Of a stretch of 64,000 nt of DNA, positions 37,401 to 45,811 are shown piece by piece; positions within the stretch are counted from its first letter, which is position 1; every line of letters starts with the position of its first letter. The stretch lies in the NCBI RefSeq assembly GCF_001742745.1, contig NZ_MJAK01000001.1, positions 744,001-808,000 on the forward strand. The letters run 5' to 3'. Under the pieces are notes generated by a model, which saw only the letters and a program-made list of their open reading frames with translations, was not told the origin of the DNA and made no database searches. This DNA is from Curtobacterium sp. ER1/6. GTDB taxonomy: Bacteria; Actinomycetota; Actinomycetes; Actinomycetales; Microbacteriaceae. A program made the position numbers and the translations under genes.

Positions 37401-39005
37401 TCAGGGCGCCGGCGTCGCGGTCGCGGTCGCGGTCGCGGACGGCGCCGGCTCCCCCGAGGCGAGCGCGTCGAGGATCCTGCGCACCTCGGCGTCCTTGAGC
37501 CGCACCCAGGGCGAGCCGTCCGGATCGCTCGTCGACGCCTCGGGGCTGTCGCCGGTGTTCCACCACTTCGACTGGTACGGGATGCCGTGGAACAGGACGC
37601 GGGCGCCCGTGTCGTACTGCTTCGTCCCGGACCACGCGGCGTAGGTGCCGTCGGGCAGGGTGAGCGGTTCGACGGGCTTCTCCCCCGGCAGCACCGGTCC
37701 GATGATCTGCCACGGCGTCTCGTAGGCGCTGAGCACCGGGTCGTCGGGCAGGTCGCCGGACGTCCACCACTTCGCCTCGTAGACGTTGTGGTGCCACACC
37801 ACCTTGGTGCCCTCGAGGTAGGACGCGTCCTGGTCCCACACGGGGTAGGGACTCGTCTTCGGGTCGTCCGTGGGCTGCTCGGTGGCGGAGGGCTCCGCCT
37901 CGGTCACGTGCGATGCCGCCGCGACGATCCCGCCGCCGAAGCCCTTGCCGAGCACGTCGGCGAACAGCAGGCCGTCCTGGTCGATCCCGGAGCACGAGTT
38001 CGAGACGGTCGACAGGTTGACGTAGTTCGAGCCGCACGTCGTGTCGCGGTTCAGCGACCACATCGACATCCGTCCCAACCCGCGGTCCCGCGCCCAGGCG
38101 TTGAGCTTCCGGGCGTCGCTCAGCGAGAACACCTCGTCGCGGACGTCGTTCTGCCCGATCATCGGGGTCGCCCCCACCTTGTGCCAGAGGGAGTCGTCAC
38201 CGAGGGGCGTCCCGGCGCGCTGGTAGAGGACGCCGAGCTGGCGCTGGACCTCCTGCAGCGCCTGCACGGACGCCGAGTACATGCTCTGGCTCGACCCCTT
38301 GGCCTCGCCGTAGTCCATCGTCATCGCGTTCACCCCGGCGAGGTCCACGCCGGCCGCGAGGAACTGCGCGACCGCGGTGGTGCCGTCCTCGGTGAGGCCC
38401 GTCGGCGCGGCCGGCAGCGTGAGCCACACCGCGAGCGGGTGCCCGGCGGCCCGGCGCTCCTCCTGGAGCGCCGCCACCGCCTTCGCCCGCCGCTCCCCCG
38501 CAGCGCGGTTCGTGAGGTCGTCGCCCTCGACGTCGAAGTCGACGGTGGACAGGTCGTAGCGGTCCACGACCTGCCGGTAGGCACCGAGCAGGTCGGACGC
38601 CTTCGTGCAGGTGGTGGCGAGCTCGTCGTTCGCGAGTCCACCGAACGAGACGCCGACCTCGCCGTGCTGCTGCTGCAGGCGGGCGACGCGACGGTCGAGG
38701 TCGAGCTGGTCCGCCGCACCCTGCAGCGAGTAGTACGAGCCCCACGTCGGCGAGCAGGCGTCGTCGTGATCGGCCACGACGAAGGACAGCATCACGTTGC
38801 GGCCCTTCGTCGACTTGACGTCCTCGAAGGCGAAGACCGGCGTCGCGGTCACGTCCGTGTAGGCCGCGAACCACGCGGGCTGCCGCTCGGTCGCGCGGGC
38901 CGAGTGCCAGCGGTCGAAGCCGGCGTACCCGGCGACGGCGACCGCGGCGGCGACCACGACCGCGATGGTGACCCGGACCGGGGAGAGTCGTCTCGTCGTC
39001 GCCAT
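37401..39005 (-). CDS. Membrane-anchored GH18-like protein with two CBM5/12-type modules
   Basis: A 534-residue exported protein. An N-terminal hydrophobic segment (V-T-I-A-V-V-V-A-A-A-V-A-V-A-G-Y) is a signal anchor. The barrel (about 45-345) resembles bacterial GH18 chitinases: S-F-G-G-L near 120 and the catalytic strand V-D-F-D-V-E-G, with the acid glutamate kept. The first aspartate of D-x-x-D-x-D-x-E is serine, so activity could be altered. Two tryptophan-rich modules follow, Y-P-V-W-D ... Y-E-A-K-W-W-T-S-G-D and Y-A-A-W-S ... Y-Q-S-K-W-W-N-T-G-D, typical of chitin-binding CBM5/12. It is coupled (TGATG) to the glycosyltransferase. The tail ends in a 6-base Ala-Thr repeat. Confidence 0.88.
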   Translation of the reverse strand: MATTRRLSPVRVTIAVVVAAAVAVAGYAGFDRWHSARATERQPAWFAAYTDVTATPVFAFEDVKSTKGRNVMLSFVVADHDDACSPTWGSYYSLQGAADQLDLDRRVARLQQQHGEVGVSFGGLANDELATTCTKASDLLGAYRQVVDRYDLSTVDFDVEGDDLTNRAAGERRAKAVAALQEERRAAGHPLAVWLTLPAAPTGLTEDGTTAVAQFLAAGVDLAGVNAMTMDYGEAKGSSQSMYSASVQALQEVQRQLGVLYQRAGTPLGDDSLWHKVGATPMIGQNDVRDEVFSLSDARKLNAWARDRGLGRMSMWSLNRDTTCGSNYVNLSTVSNSCSGIDQDGLLFADVLGKGFGGGIVAAASHVTEAEPSATEQPTDDPKTSPYPVWDQDASYLEGTKVVWHHNVYEAKWWTSGDLPDDPVLSAYETPWQIIGPVLPGEKPVEPLTLPDGTYAAWSGTKQYDTGARVLFHGIPYQSKWWNTGDSPEASTSDPDGSPWVRLKDAEVRRILDALASGEPAPSATATATATPAP

Positions 39006-41464
39006 CAGGCTGCGCTCCGTTCCTGGCGGGGGCCGGTCGCACCGGCCGGGGTGGAGGTGGCGGGGCGTGCGCCGGCCGCCCCGACGACGTCGGCGTCGTG
39101 CCGGACCGGCATGTTGCCGCCGCCGTGTCCGAAGTACAGCACGGCGTACCAGTCCTCGAGGACGGGCTCGGGAGCGGGACCGACACCGTCACGACGACGT
39201 CCGTGCCGACGGCCGCCACGGGCAGCCGGACGATCGGCCCGACGAGCGGCCTGACGAGCAGCTCGACGAGCAGCACGACGGGCCGCGCGCGCCGCCGGGT
39301 CGTAGTACATCCAGCGGGTGGCCCACAGCCAGATGTCCACCACGGAGTTCCACACCCCGATGTAGGCGACGATCGCGTACGTGGCGAGGAGGGCGTTGAA
39401 GGCCGCGAAGACCGCGTTCCCCCAGTTCTGCGCGCCGTAGTCACGCACGAACGTGAACACCGAGAACGCGACGATCGCGTACGGGGCGAGGACGTACAGC
39501 GCCGGCGATGCGGTGCGGTCCCGCACCTTCGGCGTCCGGGCGAACGGGATCTTCTTCGCCGTCAGGGCCTGCTGGATGCTCTTCAGCACGCCGGCCACGT
39601 TCACGGGCATGAGGATCAGGTTGAAGCCGTAGATGCGGAAGACGTCCGTGCGCTTGTACCCGCAGTACTTCAGGTCGCTCGACAGCAGCCAGAAGTACGG
39701 CAGCGCCGCGAGCAGGACCATCGGGCTGAGCAGTCGCGAGTCGTACGGGTAGGCGAGCAGGAAGATGAGCCCGAAGGACGCCCACGCGATCGACGCCATG
39801 TAGTTCACCCGGAGGGACATCTCGACGATGCCGACACGCTCCCCGCGTGCGCGGCGCTCGCGGACCTGCCGGATGTACTTCGGCAGGATCAGGAGCCCGC
39901 CGTTCGCCCAGCGGCGTCGCTGGACGACGAGCGAGCCGAAGTCCGGGGGCGTCGCGCTGTACGACAGTCGCTCCGGGTAGTTGACGAGCGTCCAGCCGTG
40001 CATGCCGAGGTCGACGCTCGACTCGGTGTCCTCGATCACGGTGCGGTCCTGGACGTAGCGCTTCACCTCGAAGCCGCCGACGGTCTCGACCTCCTCGATG
40101 TCCTGGAGGGCCTTCGTGCGGATCACGGCGTTCGCCCCGACCCAGAAGGTGGCGTCGTGGCGGGACATCCCCTGGTGGAGGATGTGCTGGATGTCGGTGG
40201 TGGCGCCCGCGAGCCGTTCGATGCGCGTGGCGGCACCGCGGAAGGACGAGTACGGGGTCTGCGTCACCGCGACCCGGGCGTTCTCCGGCTGCTCGAGGAA
40301 GTAGACCAGGCGCAGGCAGTAGTCGCGGAGCAGGACCGAGTCGGCGTCGAGCGTCAGGACGTAGTCGGACGCCGGCACCACGAGGTCGGCAGCATCCGGG
40401 TCGTCGACGGTGCGCAGGACGGTGCCGGACGCGGTCTCGTCGAACGCGTAGGCGCCGCCCATCAGGCCGATGTACGCGTTGAGGTTCATCGCCTTGTTGG
40501 CCTCGTCGGAGAGGTTCACGTACCGCTTGCGCTCGAAGGTCGTGAGTTCTGCCGTGAAGGTCCAGGCGAGCCGGCGCTGCAGCTCGAGCGCCCGGGCGGA
40601 GGTGACCTCGCTGAAGTCCTGTCCGAGTGCGACGGCGTCGGCGATCGCGGACTCCAGGGCCTGCGCGGTCAGGCCGAACTCGTCGGCGAGCCCGACGAGC
40701 ACCTGGTCGTGGAAGAACCGGTCGACGTGGTCGGCGACGTCGTGCTCCCGGGCCTGGCGACGGAGCCACGCGTCGGCCCACCGGTGGTGCTCGACGAGGG
40801 TCCGGAGCGCCTGCGTGCTCGCGAAGGGCGCTGCGTCCGCCTCGACCTCGGCCGAGAACAGCGCCTCGTGGAACCGGCGGGAGGGAGCTTCGAGCTGCTC
40901 CTGGATGCGGCTCGCGACCGCGCGCGTGCGCTCGAGCCGGTCGAGCGTCTCCGGGTCGGTCGGGAAGGGCGCGTCGTCGACCAGCAGGACGATCCGCAGG
41001 GACGGGTACTCCTGCAGCGCCGCCGACCACAGGGTGGTCGCGACGACGTCCGGCTCCTCGGCGTAGCTCGGCACGAGGACGGTCATCGGTGCGTCGTGGC
41101 CGGACGCGAAGTGCCGGTCGAGCTCGGCGCGCGGGACCCGCACGTGGCTCGCGAAGCGCTCCATCGCGCCCTGGCGGGCGACCAGGTGCATGAGCGCGGA
41201 GAAGGTCAGGAAGGTGACGACCACGAGGTACGAGAGCGCCTCGGTGGTGAAGCGGAAGCTCTCGGTGCCGTAGTCGAGGAACTGGCGGATCACGGTGTAG
41301 ACGACGTACGCCAGCCAGAAGGCGATGGTCAGGATGATCGCCACCCGGCCGGAGACGAGCTTCCGGTCGGAGGGACGTGCGTGCAGGGTGTCGAGCGGAC
41401 GGGTGCGGCGCTCCGCCCCCCACTGGCGTCGGCGCGTCGGTGCGCCGGCGGACGGATCGGGCAT
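39005..41464 (-). CDS. Cellulose-synthase-like membrane glycosyltransferase (GT2)
   Basis: An 819-residue processive GT2 enzyme. Two N-terminal helices (about 40-60, 70-95) precede the catalytic domain: V-L-V-P-S-Y-A-E-E with L-L-V-D-D, T-L-D-A-D-S (D-x-D), T-Q-T-P-Y-S-S-F, I-E-D-T-E-S, and Q-R-R-R-W for the Q-x-x-R-W chain-exit motif. Between the first aspartates and D-x-D lies an extra helical insert of about 170 residues, unlike standard BcsA. Four or more C-terminal helices follow, then a basic Ala/Arg-rich tail. No PilZ domain was recognised. ATG at 41464 has AAGGA just upstream. Product sugar is unknown; the downstream GH18-like gene suggests an amino-sugar polymer. Confidence 0.9.
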   Translation of the reverse strand: MPDPSAGAPTRRRQWGAERRTRPLDTLHARPSDRKLVSGRVAIILTIAFWLAYVVYTVIRQFLDYGTESFRFTTEALSYLVVVTFLTFSALMHLVARQGAMERFASHVRVPRAELDRHFASGHDAPMTVLVPSYAEEPDVVATTLWSAALQEYPSLRIVLLVDDAPFPTDPETLDRLERTRAVASRIQEQLEAPSRRFHEALFSAEVEADAAPFASTQALRTLVEHHRWADAWLRRQAREHDVADHVDRFFHDQVLVGLADEFGLTAQALESAIADAVALGQDFSEVTSARALELQRRLAWTFTAELTTFERKRYVNLSDEANKAMNLNAYIGLMGGAYAFDETASGTVLRTVDDPDAADLVVPASDYVLTLDADSVLLRDYCLRLVYFLEQPENARVAVTQTPYSSFRGAATRIERLAGATTDIQHILHQGMSRHDATFWVGANAVIRTKALQDIEEVETVGGFEVKRYVQDRTVIEDTESSVDLGMHGWTLVNYPERLSYSATPPDFGSLVVQRRRWANGGLLILPKYIRQVRERRARGERVGIVEMSLRVNYMASIAWASFGLIFLLAYPYDSRLLSPMVLLAALPYFWLLSSDLKYCGYKRTDVFRIYGFNLILMPVNVAGVLKSIQQALTAKKIPFARTPKVRDRTASPALYVLAPYAIVAFSVFTFVRDYGAQNWGNAVFAAFNALLATYAIVAYIGVWNSVVDIWLWATRWMYYDPAARAARRAARRAARQAARRADRPAARGGRRHGRRRDGVGPAPEPVLEDWYAVLYFGHGGGNMPVRHDADVVGAAGARPATSTPAGATGPRQERSAA

Positions 41465-41683
41465 GGCAGTCCTTCGTTCCGTCCGGACCAGCGCTCCGTC
41501 GGGTCGGGCGCTGTCGGGGGTCCGGCCGGTCGGGAAGAACGTACGAGAGATCCCGCCGCGCGCCGACACCCGAACGGGGGGTCTGGGCGGTCGCGTGCGG
41601 GATCGCGCAGCGCGGTGCGGCATCGCGTGACGCCGCGCGGGTCCGCGCATCGGCGCCGCACGCACGTCCCGACGGGACCACCT

Positions 41684-41731
41684 GACGGACGGGAGGCGCG
41701 GTGCGGGCTGGTCCAGCGCCTCCCGTCCGTC
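41684..41731. terminator. Palindrome family copy 6 (in tandem unit 1)
   Basis: Arms GACGGACGGGAGGCGC and complement. With its twin at 41869 it lies downstream of the iron permease operon on the minus strand. Confidence 0.65.
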
Positions 41732-41868
41732 CCTGCGCCCGTTCCTTCCCAGAACAGGTGCCATTGGATGCGGGAACGGGCGTACCTGGTGGTCCTGCAC
41801 CGCCGGGTACGCCCGGAAGCGCCGGGTACGCCCGGAAGCATCCGGCGCGCGGCCTGACGGGACCACCT

Positions 41869-41916
41869 GACGGACGGGAGGCGCGGTGCGGGTTGGTCCC
41901 GCACCTCCCGTCCGTC
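41869..41916 (-). terminator. Palindrome family copy 7 (in tandem unit 2)
   Basis: Arms GACGGACGGGAGG..GTGCGGG and complement, 153 bases beyond the stop of the second permease gene. It is more symmetrical than its twin in the inner arm and is the nearer terminator candidate for the permease operon. Confidence 0.65.
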
Positions 41917-42068
41917 CGTGCGCCCGTTCCTTCCCAGAACGGGTGCCATCGGATGCGGGAACGGGCGTACCTGGTGGTCCTGCACCGCCGAGTACGCCCG
42001 GAAGCACCAGGGACGCCCGGGAGCACCAGGCGAGCGGCCGAGCGAGCGGACGCGCGCCCCCGCCACGC

Positions 42069-43049
42069 CTACCGACCGCGCGCCAGCAGCCAGAGCAGGT
42101 ACGGCGCCCCGACGACACCCGTGACGACCCCGACGGGCAGCGCGTTGCCCGGGATCGCGAACTGCGCCAGCAGGTCGCTCGCCAGCGTGATCACCGCGCC
42201 GACCGCGGCGACGGCCCCGAGCGCGACGCGACCGTTCCCGACGAGCCGCCGGGCGACCGGTGCCGCCATCAGCGCGACGAACGCGACCGGGCCCGCGGTC
42301 GCGACCGCGCCGGCGGTCAGGCAGACGGCGGTGAGCAGCAGCAGGACCTTGGCGCGGTCCGGCCGGAGCCCGAGGGCGGCGGCGACCTCGTCCCCGAGCG
42401 CGAGGACGGTGAGGCGACGGGACTGCACGAGCGCCGCGGCGAGGAGCACGACGACGGCGATCCCGAGCACGCCGACGAGCGTGCGGTCCACGGCGTTGAG
42501 GCTGCCGGACAACCACAGGAGCGCCGTGCCCGCCTGCTGGACGGTGCCGGACGTCAGCATCCACCCGGTGATGCTCAGGCAGATCGCCGCGACGCCGATG
42601 CCGACGAGCACCACGCGGTTGCCGGTGATGCCCCGGCGCCAGGACAGGGCGGCGATCACGACGGAGACGAGGACGGCACCGACGACCACGGACCCGAACA
42701 ACGCACCGCCGCTCGCCCCGAAGAGGACGATCGCGGTCAGCCCGGAGGCGCTCGCCCCGGAGGTGATGCCGATGACGTCCGGGCTCGCGATCGGGTTCCG
42801 GACGACGCTCTGCACGATGCCGCCCGCCGCACCGAGGGCCGCGCCCACGAGCACGGCTCCCGCGACACGGGGCCCGCGGAGCTGCCCCACGACGAAGTCC
42901 GAGACGGTGTCGCCGTGCCCGACGAGGGCACCGGCCACCTGCAGCGGCGAGAGCGGGATCTCCCCGACCCCGAGGCCGACGAGCACCAGGGCGAGGAGCA
43001 GCAGGAGGACCGTGCCGAGGACGGTGACCTCGCGGCGGACGGCGCTCAC
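42069..43049 (-). CDS. FecCD-family iron-siderophore ABC permease
   Basis: A 326-residue inner-membrane permease of the BtuC/FecCD family with about ten helices. Family markers are L-R-G-P-R-V-A-G-A near residue 58, N-P-I-A-S-P-D-V-I-G near 85, and the A-T-A-G-P-V-A-F-V-A-L coupling helix region near 240. The GTG start overlaps the preceding permease gene as GTGA, so the two form a heterodimer pair in one operon. No ATPase or binding protein gene accompanies them here; these must be supplied from elsewhere. The iron box upstream of the operon indicates iron-repressed expression. Confidence 0.93.
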   Translation of the reverse strand: MSAVRREVTVLGTVLLLLLALVLVGLGVGEIPLSPLQVAGALVGHGDTVSDFVVGQLRGPRVAGAVLVGAALGAAGGIVQSVVRNPIASPDVIGITSGASASGLTAIVLFGASGGALFGSVVVGAVLVSVVIAALSWRRGITGNRVVLVGIGVAAICLSITGWMLTSGTVQQAGTALLWLSGSLNAVDRTLVGVLGIAVVVLLAAALVQSRRLTVLALGDEVAAALGLRPDRAKVLLLLTAVCLTAGAVATAGPVAFVALMAAPVARRLVGNGRVALGAVAAVGAVITLASDLLAQFAIPGNALPVGVVTGVVGAPYLLWLLARGR

Positions 43050-44098
43050 AGGCCGGTCACCACCCGCGAGCGGACCAGCCAGATGAACACGGGCGCGCCG
43101 ATGAGCGCGGTGACGATCCCGACCTGCAGCTCCCCCGGGTACGCGACGACGCGGCCGATCACGTCGGCGACGAGCAGGAGCGCGGGTGCGACGAGGGCGG
43201 ACAGGAGGATCGTCCAGCGTTGATCGGGTCCGCTCAGTCGACGGACGGCGTGCGGGACCGCGAGGCCGACGAACGCGACCGGTCCGGCCGCGGCGACGGC
43301 GGAACCGGCCAGCAGGACCGTCACGACCCCGCCGACGATCCGCACGAGCACGACGCGCTGCCCGAGGGACGCCGCCAGCTCGTCGCCGAGCGCGAGCGTG
43401 TTGAGCGAGCGGCCGAGCCCGACGGCGACCACGAGCCCGACGAGCACCGGGACGGCGATGACCCCGGCGGTGCCGAGGTCCTTCCCGGCGAGCGCCCCGA
43501 CCTGCCAGAAGCGCAGCTGGTCGAGGAGGCTCTGGCTCGACACGAGGACGGCGGTCGTGACGGACGACAGCGCCGCGGCGACGACCGCCCCGGCCAGGGC
43601 CAGCCCGACGGGCGACAACCCGCGTCGGGCCACCGCCGCGACCGCGTAGACGAGCAGCGCGGCGAGGCCGGCACCGACGAAGGCGAACGGCAGGTAGGCC
43701 GCGGTGCCGCTGATGCCGAAGACCGCGATGCCGACGACGACCGCGAGCGCCGCACCGGCGTTGATGCCGAGGATGCTCGGGTCGGCCAGCGGGTTCCGGG
43801 TGACGCCCTGCATCACCGCGCCCGCGACACCGAGGGCGGCTCCGGCGAGGAGGCCGACGACGGTCCGGGGCACGCGGTTGCCGAGGACGATGAGGCCGAC
43901 GTCGTCCTGCCGGCCCGGGTGCAGCACGGCGTCGAGCACCGTGCCGAGCGGGATCGGTCGGGAGCCGAACGCGATCGACAGGGCGACGGCCACGGCCAGC
44001 GCGACGACGGCGACCACCGCGGCGCCGACGAGCCGGGAGCGGGACGCCGGCTCCGGTCGGGGTCGCAGGACGGGGGTTCGGGGGGACGACGCGCGCAT
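43046..44098 (-). CDS. FecCD-family iron-siderophore ABC permease
   Basis: A 350-residue BtuC/FecCD-type permease, first gene of the pair. After a basic N-terminus it has about ten helices, with L-G-N-R-V-P-R-T near residue 71, N-P-L-A-D-P-S-I-L-G-I-N near 101, and A-A-A-G-P-V-A-F-V-G-L-A-V-P-H near 268 for contact with the ATPase. It likely moves a ferric siderophore across the cytoplasmic membrane with its neighbour. The ATG at 44098 has no ribosome-binding site; the predicted transcript start leaves only a very short leader. Confidence 0.93.
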   Translation of the reverse strand: MRASSPRTPVLRPRPEPASRSRLVGAAVVAVVALAVAVALSIAFGSRPIPLGTVLDAVLHPGRQDDVGLIVLGNRVPRTVVGLLAGAALGVAGAVMQGVTRNPLADPSILGINAGAALAVVVGIAVFGISGTAAYLPFAFVGAGLAALLVYAVAAVARRGLSPVGLALAGAVVAAALSSVTTAVLVSSQSLLDQLRFWQVGALAGKDLGTAGVIAVPVLVGLVVAVGLGRSLNTLALGDELAASLGQRVVLVRIVGGVVTVLLAGSAVAAAGPVAFVGLAVPHAVRRLSGPDQRWTILLSALVAPALLLVADVIGRVVAYPGELQVGIVTALIGAPVFIWLVRSRVVTGL

Positions 44099-44104
44099 GG
44101 GAGG

Positions 44105-44120
44105 TCAGGCAAGCCTAACC
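44105..44120 (-). promoter_or_regulatory. DtxR/IdeR-type iron box over the permease promoter
   Basis: TCAGGCAAGCCTAACC on the plus strand (minus: GGTTAGGCTTGCCTGA) closely matches the TTAGGNNAGCCTAA core of actinobacterial iron boxes. The minus-strand TAGGCT within it (44112-44117) is also the likely -10, so iron-loaded repressor would block the promoter. Confidence 0.75.
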
Positions 44121-44287
44121 GCGACCGTCGCACGGCGGGCCCCGAGGAACCCCTGAGCACCCGCCGGGCTCGTTCATAGGGTCGTCATGGGTTCGGGTCC
44201 TGTACTGGTCTCCGTCGACGCCCGCCCGGGTCGTCGAGGAACGGATCGACACCCCACGGGTGGTCGAGGGACGACCGGAGAGCACCG

Positions 44288-45781
44288 ATGAACGAGAACC
44301 CCGCCGACGACCAGCGCGCGACCGACGGCCCCGCCTGGGAGGCCCCGCACGCCGACCGCACGACCCTCCGGCCGGCGTACGCCTTCGACGGCAGCGGCCC
44401 GTACCTCTACGGCCCCGACGGTTCCGGCCCCTACGCCTACACGCCGGACGGCCGCGGGCCGTACCTGCTCGGCAGCAGTGCACTGGGCGGGAGTGCACTG
44501 GGCGGGACCGGCACCCCGCAGACCGCGTGGACCGCCGGTGCCGCGGCGGCGAACCACCCGGGGGCGGGGCGTCCCCGTCGCCTCGGGCTCCTGATCGGCT
44601 CCGGCGTCGCCGCCCTCGCGGTCATCGGCGCCGCGGGCGGGACCGCCCTCGGGCTCTCCTCGCACGGCACGACCACGACCTCGAGCCAGTCGCAGGGCTC
44701 CACGACCCTGCCCGGCGGTGGGAGCGGGACGGGCGGCGGCACGAACGGCTTCACCGTCCCCGGGTACGGCGACGGGACCGGCGGACTCGGCGACGGGAGC
44801 ACCGGGGACGGCAGCACCGGCAGCGGCGGCACGGGGACGGGCACCACCGAGTCCGCCGCGACCCCCGCGACGGCCGCGCAGAAACGGGGCGTCGTCACGA
44901 TCGACACGGTGTTGAACTACGACACGTCGTCCCAGGCCGCGGGCACCGGGATGGTGCTGACGTCCGACGGCACCGTCCTGACGAACAACCACGTGGTGCA
45001 GGGTGCCACGAGCATCACGGTCACCGACGAGACCACGGGCAAGGAGTACCGCGCGCAGGTCGTCGGGACGGACGCGACGCACGACGTCGCGGTCCTGAAG
45101 CTCGAGGACGCCTCGGGCCTGTCGACCGTCACGCTCGACGACGACGGCGAGCCGGCGACCGGCGATGCCGTGACGGACGTCGGCAACGCGGAGGGCACCG
45201 GGAACCTCGTGGCCGCGGCGGGGACGGTGACGGCGCTCGACCAGGACATCCAGGTGCAGAGCGAGTCCGGCACCGGGACCGAGTCGCTGCAGGGCCTCAT
45301 CCAGGTGGCGGCCGACATCGTGTCGGGTGACTCGGGCGGCCCGGTGCTCGACAGCGAGGGCGAGGTCGTCGGCATGGCCACGGCGGCGTCCTCGGGCTCG
45401 GCCCAGGTCACCGGGTACGCGATCCCGATCACGACCGCGAAGGCCATCGCCGACAAGATCCTCGCCGGGGAGTCCTCGGACACGATCACCATCGGCCTGC
45501 CGGCGTTCCTCGGCGTGCAGGTCGGGTCGAGCGGCACGACGCCGACCGGCAGCGGCGTGGCGGTGGCGGGCACGGTCGAGGGGTCCGGCGCCGCCGCGGC
45601 CGGGCTCGTCGCCGGCGACACCATCACGAGCCTCGACGGCACGGCGGTCGCCAGCAGCGACGCGCTGACCGCGGCGGTGCAGTCACACGCGGTGGGCGAC
45701 CGGGTCTTCGTCGGGTACACCGACGCCAGCGGCGCCGCGAAGACCGTCACGGTCACGCTGACGGCCGGTCCGGCGGCCTAG
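44288..45781 (+). CDS. HtrA/DegP-like membrane serine protease with PDZ domain
   Basis: A 497-residue envelope protease. The cytoplasmic N-terminus contains a tyrosine-rich repeat (D-G-S-G-P-Y-x-Y-x-P, about three units, residues 34-62). One transmembrane helix (about 98-122) is followed by a Gly/Ser/Thr linker. The trypsin-like domain has histidine in T-N-N-H-V-V (near 234), aspartate in H-D-V-A-V-L (near 265) and serine in G-D-S-G-G-P (near 347). A C-terminal PDZ domain covers about 405-495. A GGAG lies 7 nt before the ATG; a TAGGGT -10-like box lies at 44177-44182. It probably degrades misfolded extracytoplasmic proteins. Confidence 0.93.
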   Translation: MNENPADDQRATDGPAWEAPHADRTTLRPAYAFDGSGPYLYGPDGSGPYAYTPDGRGPYLLGSSALGGSALGGTGTPQTAWTAGAAAANHPGAGRPRRLGLLIGSGVAALAVIGAAGGTALGLSSHGTTTTSSQSQGSTTLPGGGSGTGGGTNGFTVPGYGDGTGGLGDGSTGDGSTGSGGTGTGTTESAATPATAAQKRGVVTIDTVLNYDTSSQAAGTGMVLTSDGTVLTNNHVVQGATSITVTDETTGKEYRAQVVGTDATHDVAVLKLEDASGLSTVTLDDDGEPATGDAVTDVGNAEGTGNLVAAAGTVTALDQDIQVQSESGTGTESLQGLIQVAADIVSGDSGGPVLDSEGEVVGMATAASSGSAQVTGYAIPITTAKAIADKILAGESSDTITIGLPAFLGVQVGSSGTTPTGSGVAVAGTVEGSGAAAAGLVAGDTITSLDGTAVASSDALTAAVQSHAVGDRVFVGYTDASGAAKTVTVTLTAGPAA

Positions 45782-45811
45782 CCCGACAGCGGGGCGAGCC
45801 CGGCAGCGGCT

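Larger units (their letters stand above)
41671..42040. repeat. 185-base direct tandem duplication
   Basis: The segment starting GACGGGACCACCTGACGGAC at 41671 recurs at 41856. Both copies contain, in order, a palindrome of the GGACGGGAGGCGCG family, CGCCCGTTCCTTCCCAGAAC, GATGCGGGAACGGGCGTACC, TGGTGGTCCTGCACCGCC, and short TACGCCCGGAAGC units. The copies differ at scattered single positions and diverge at the right end. Confidence 0.9.
41465..42068. other. 604-base non-coding gap with tandem duplication
   Basis: This gap lies between the end of the iron permease operon and the start of the glycosyltransferase gene. Its right two thirds hold a 185-base direct duplication and two terminator palindromes (separate entries). 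The left part, 41465-41670, should contain the glycosyltransferase promoter. A CGTACG-containing segment around 41540 was noted, but no convincing -10/-35 pair. No coding frame with actinobacterial character was found. Confidence 0.6.

Noticed and set aside
41671-42040. Insertion sequence or MITE with target duplication
   Set aside because: No terminal inverted repeats around the 185-base unit, no transposase and no flanking target duplication; a plain tandem duplication explains it.
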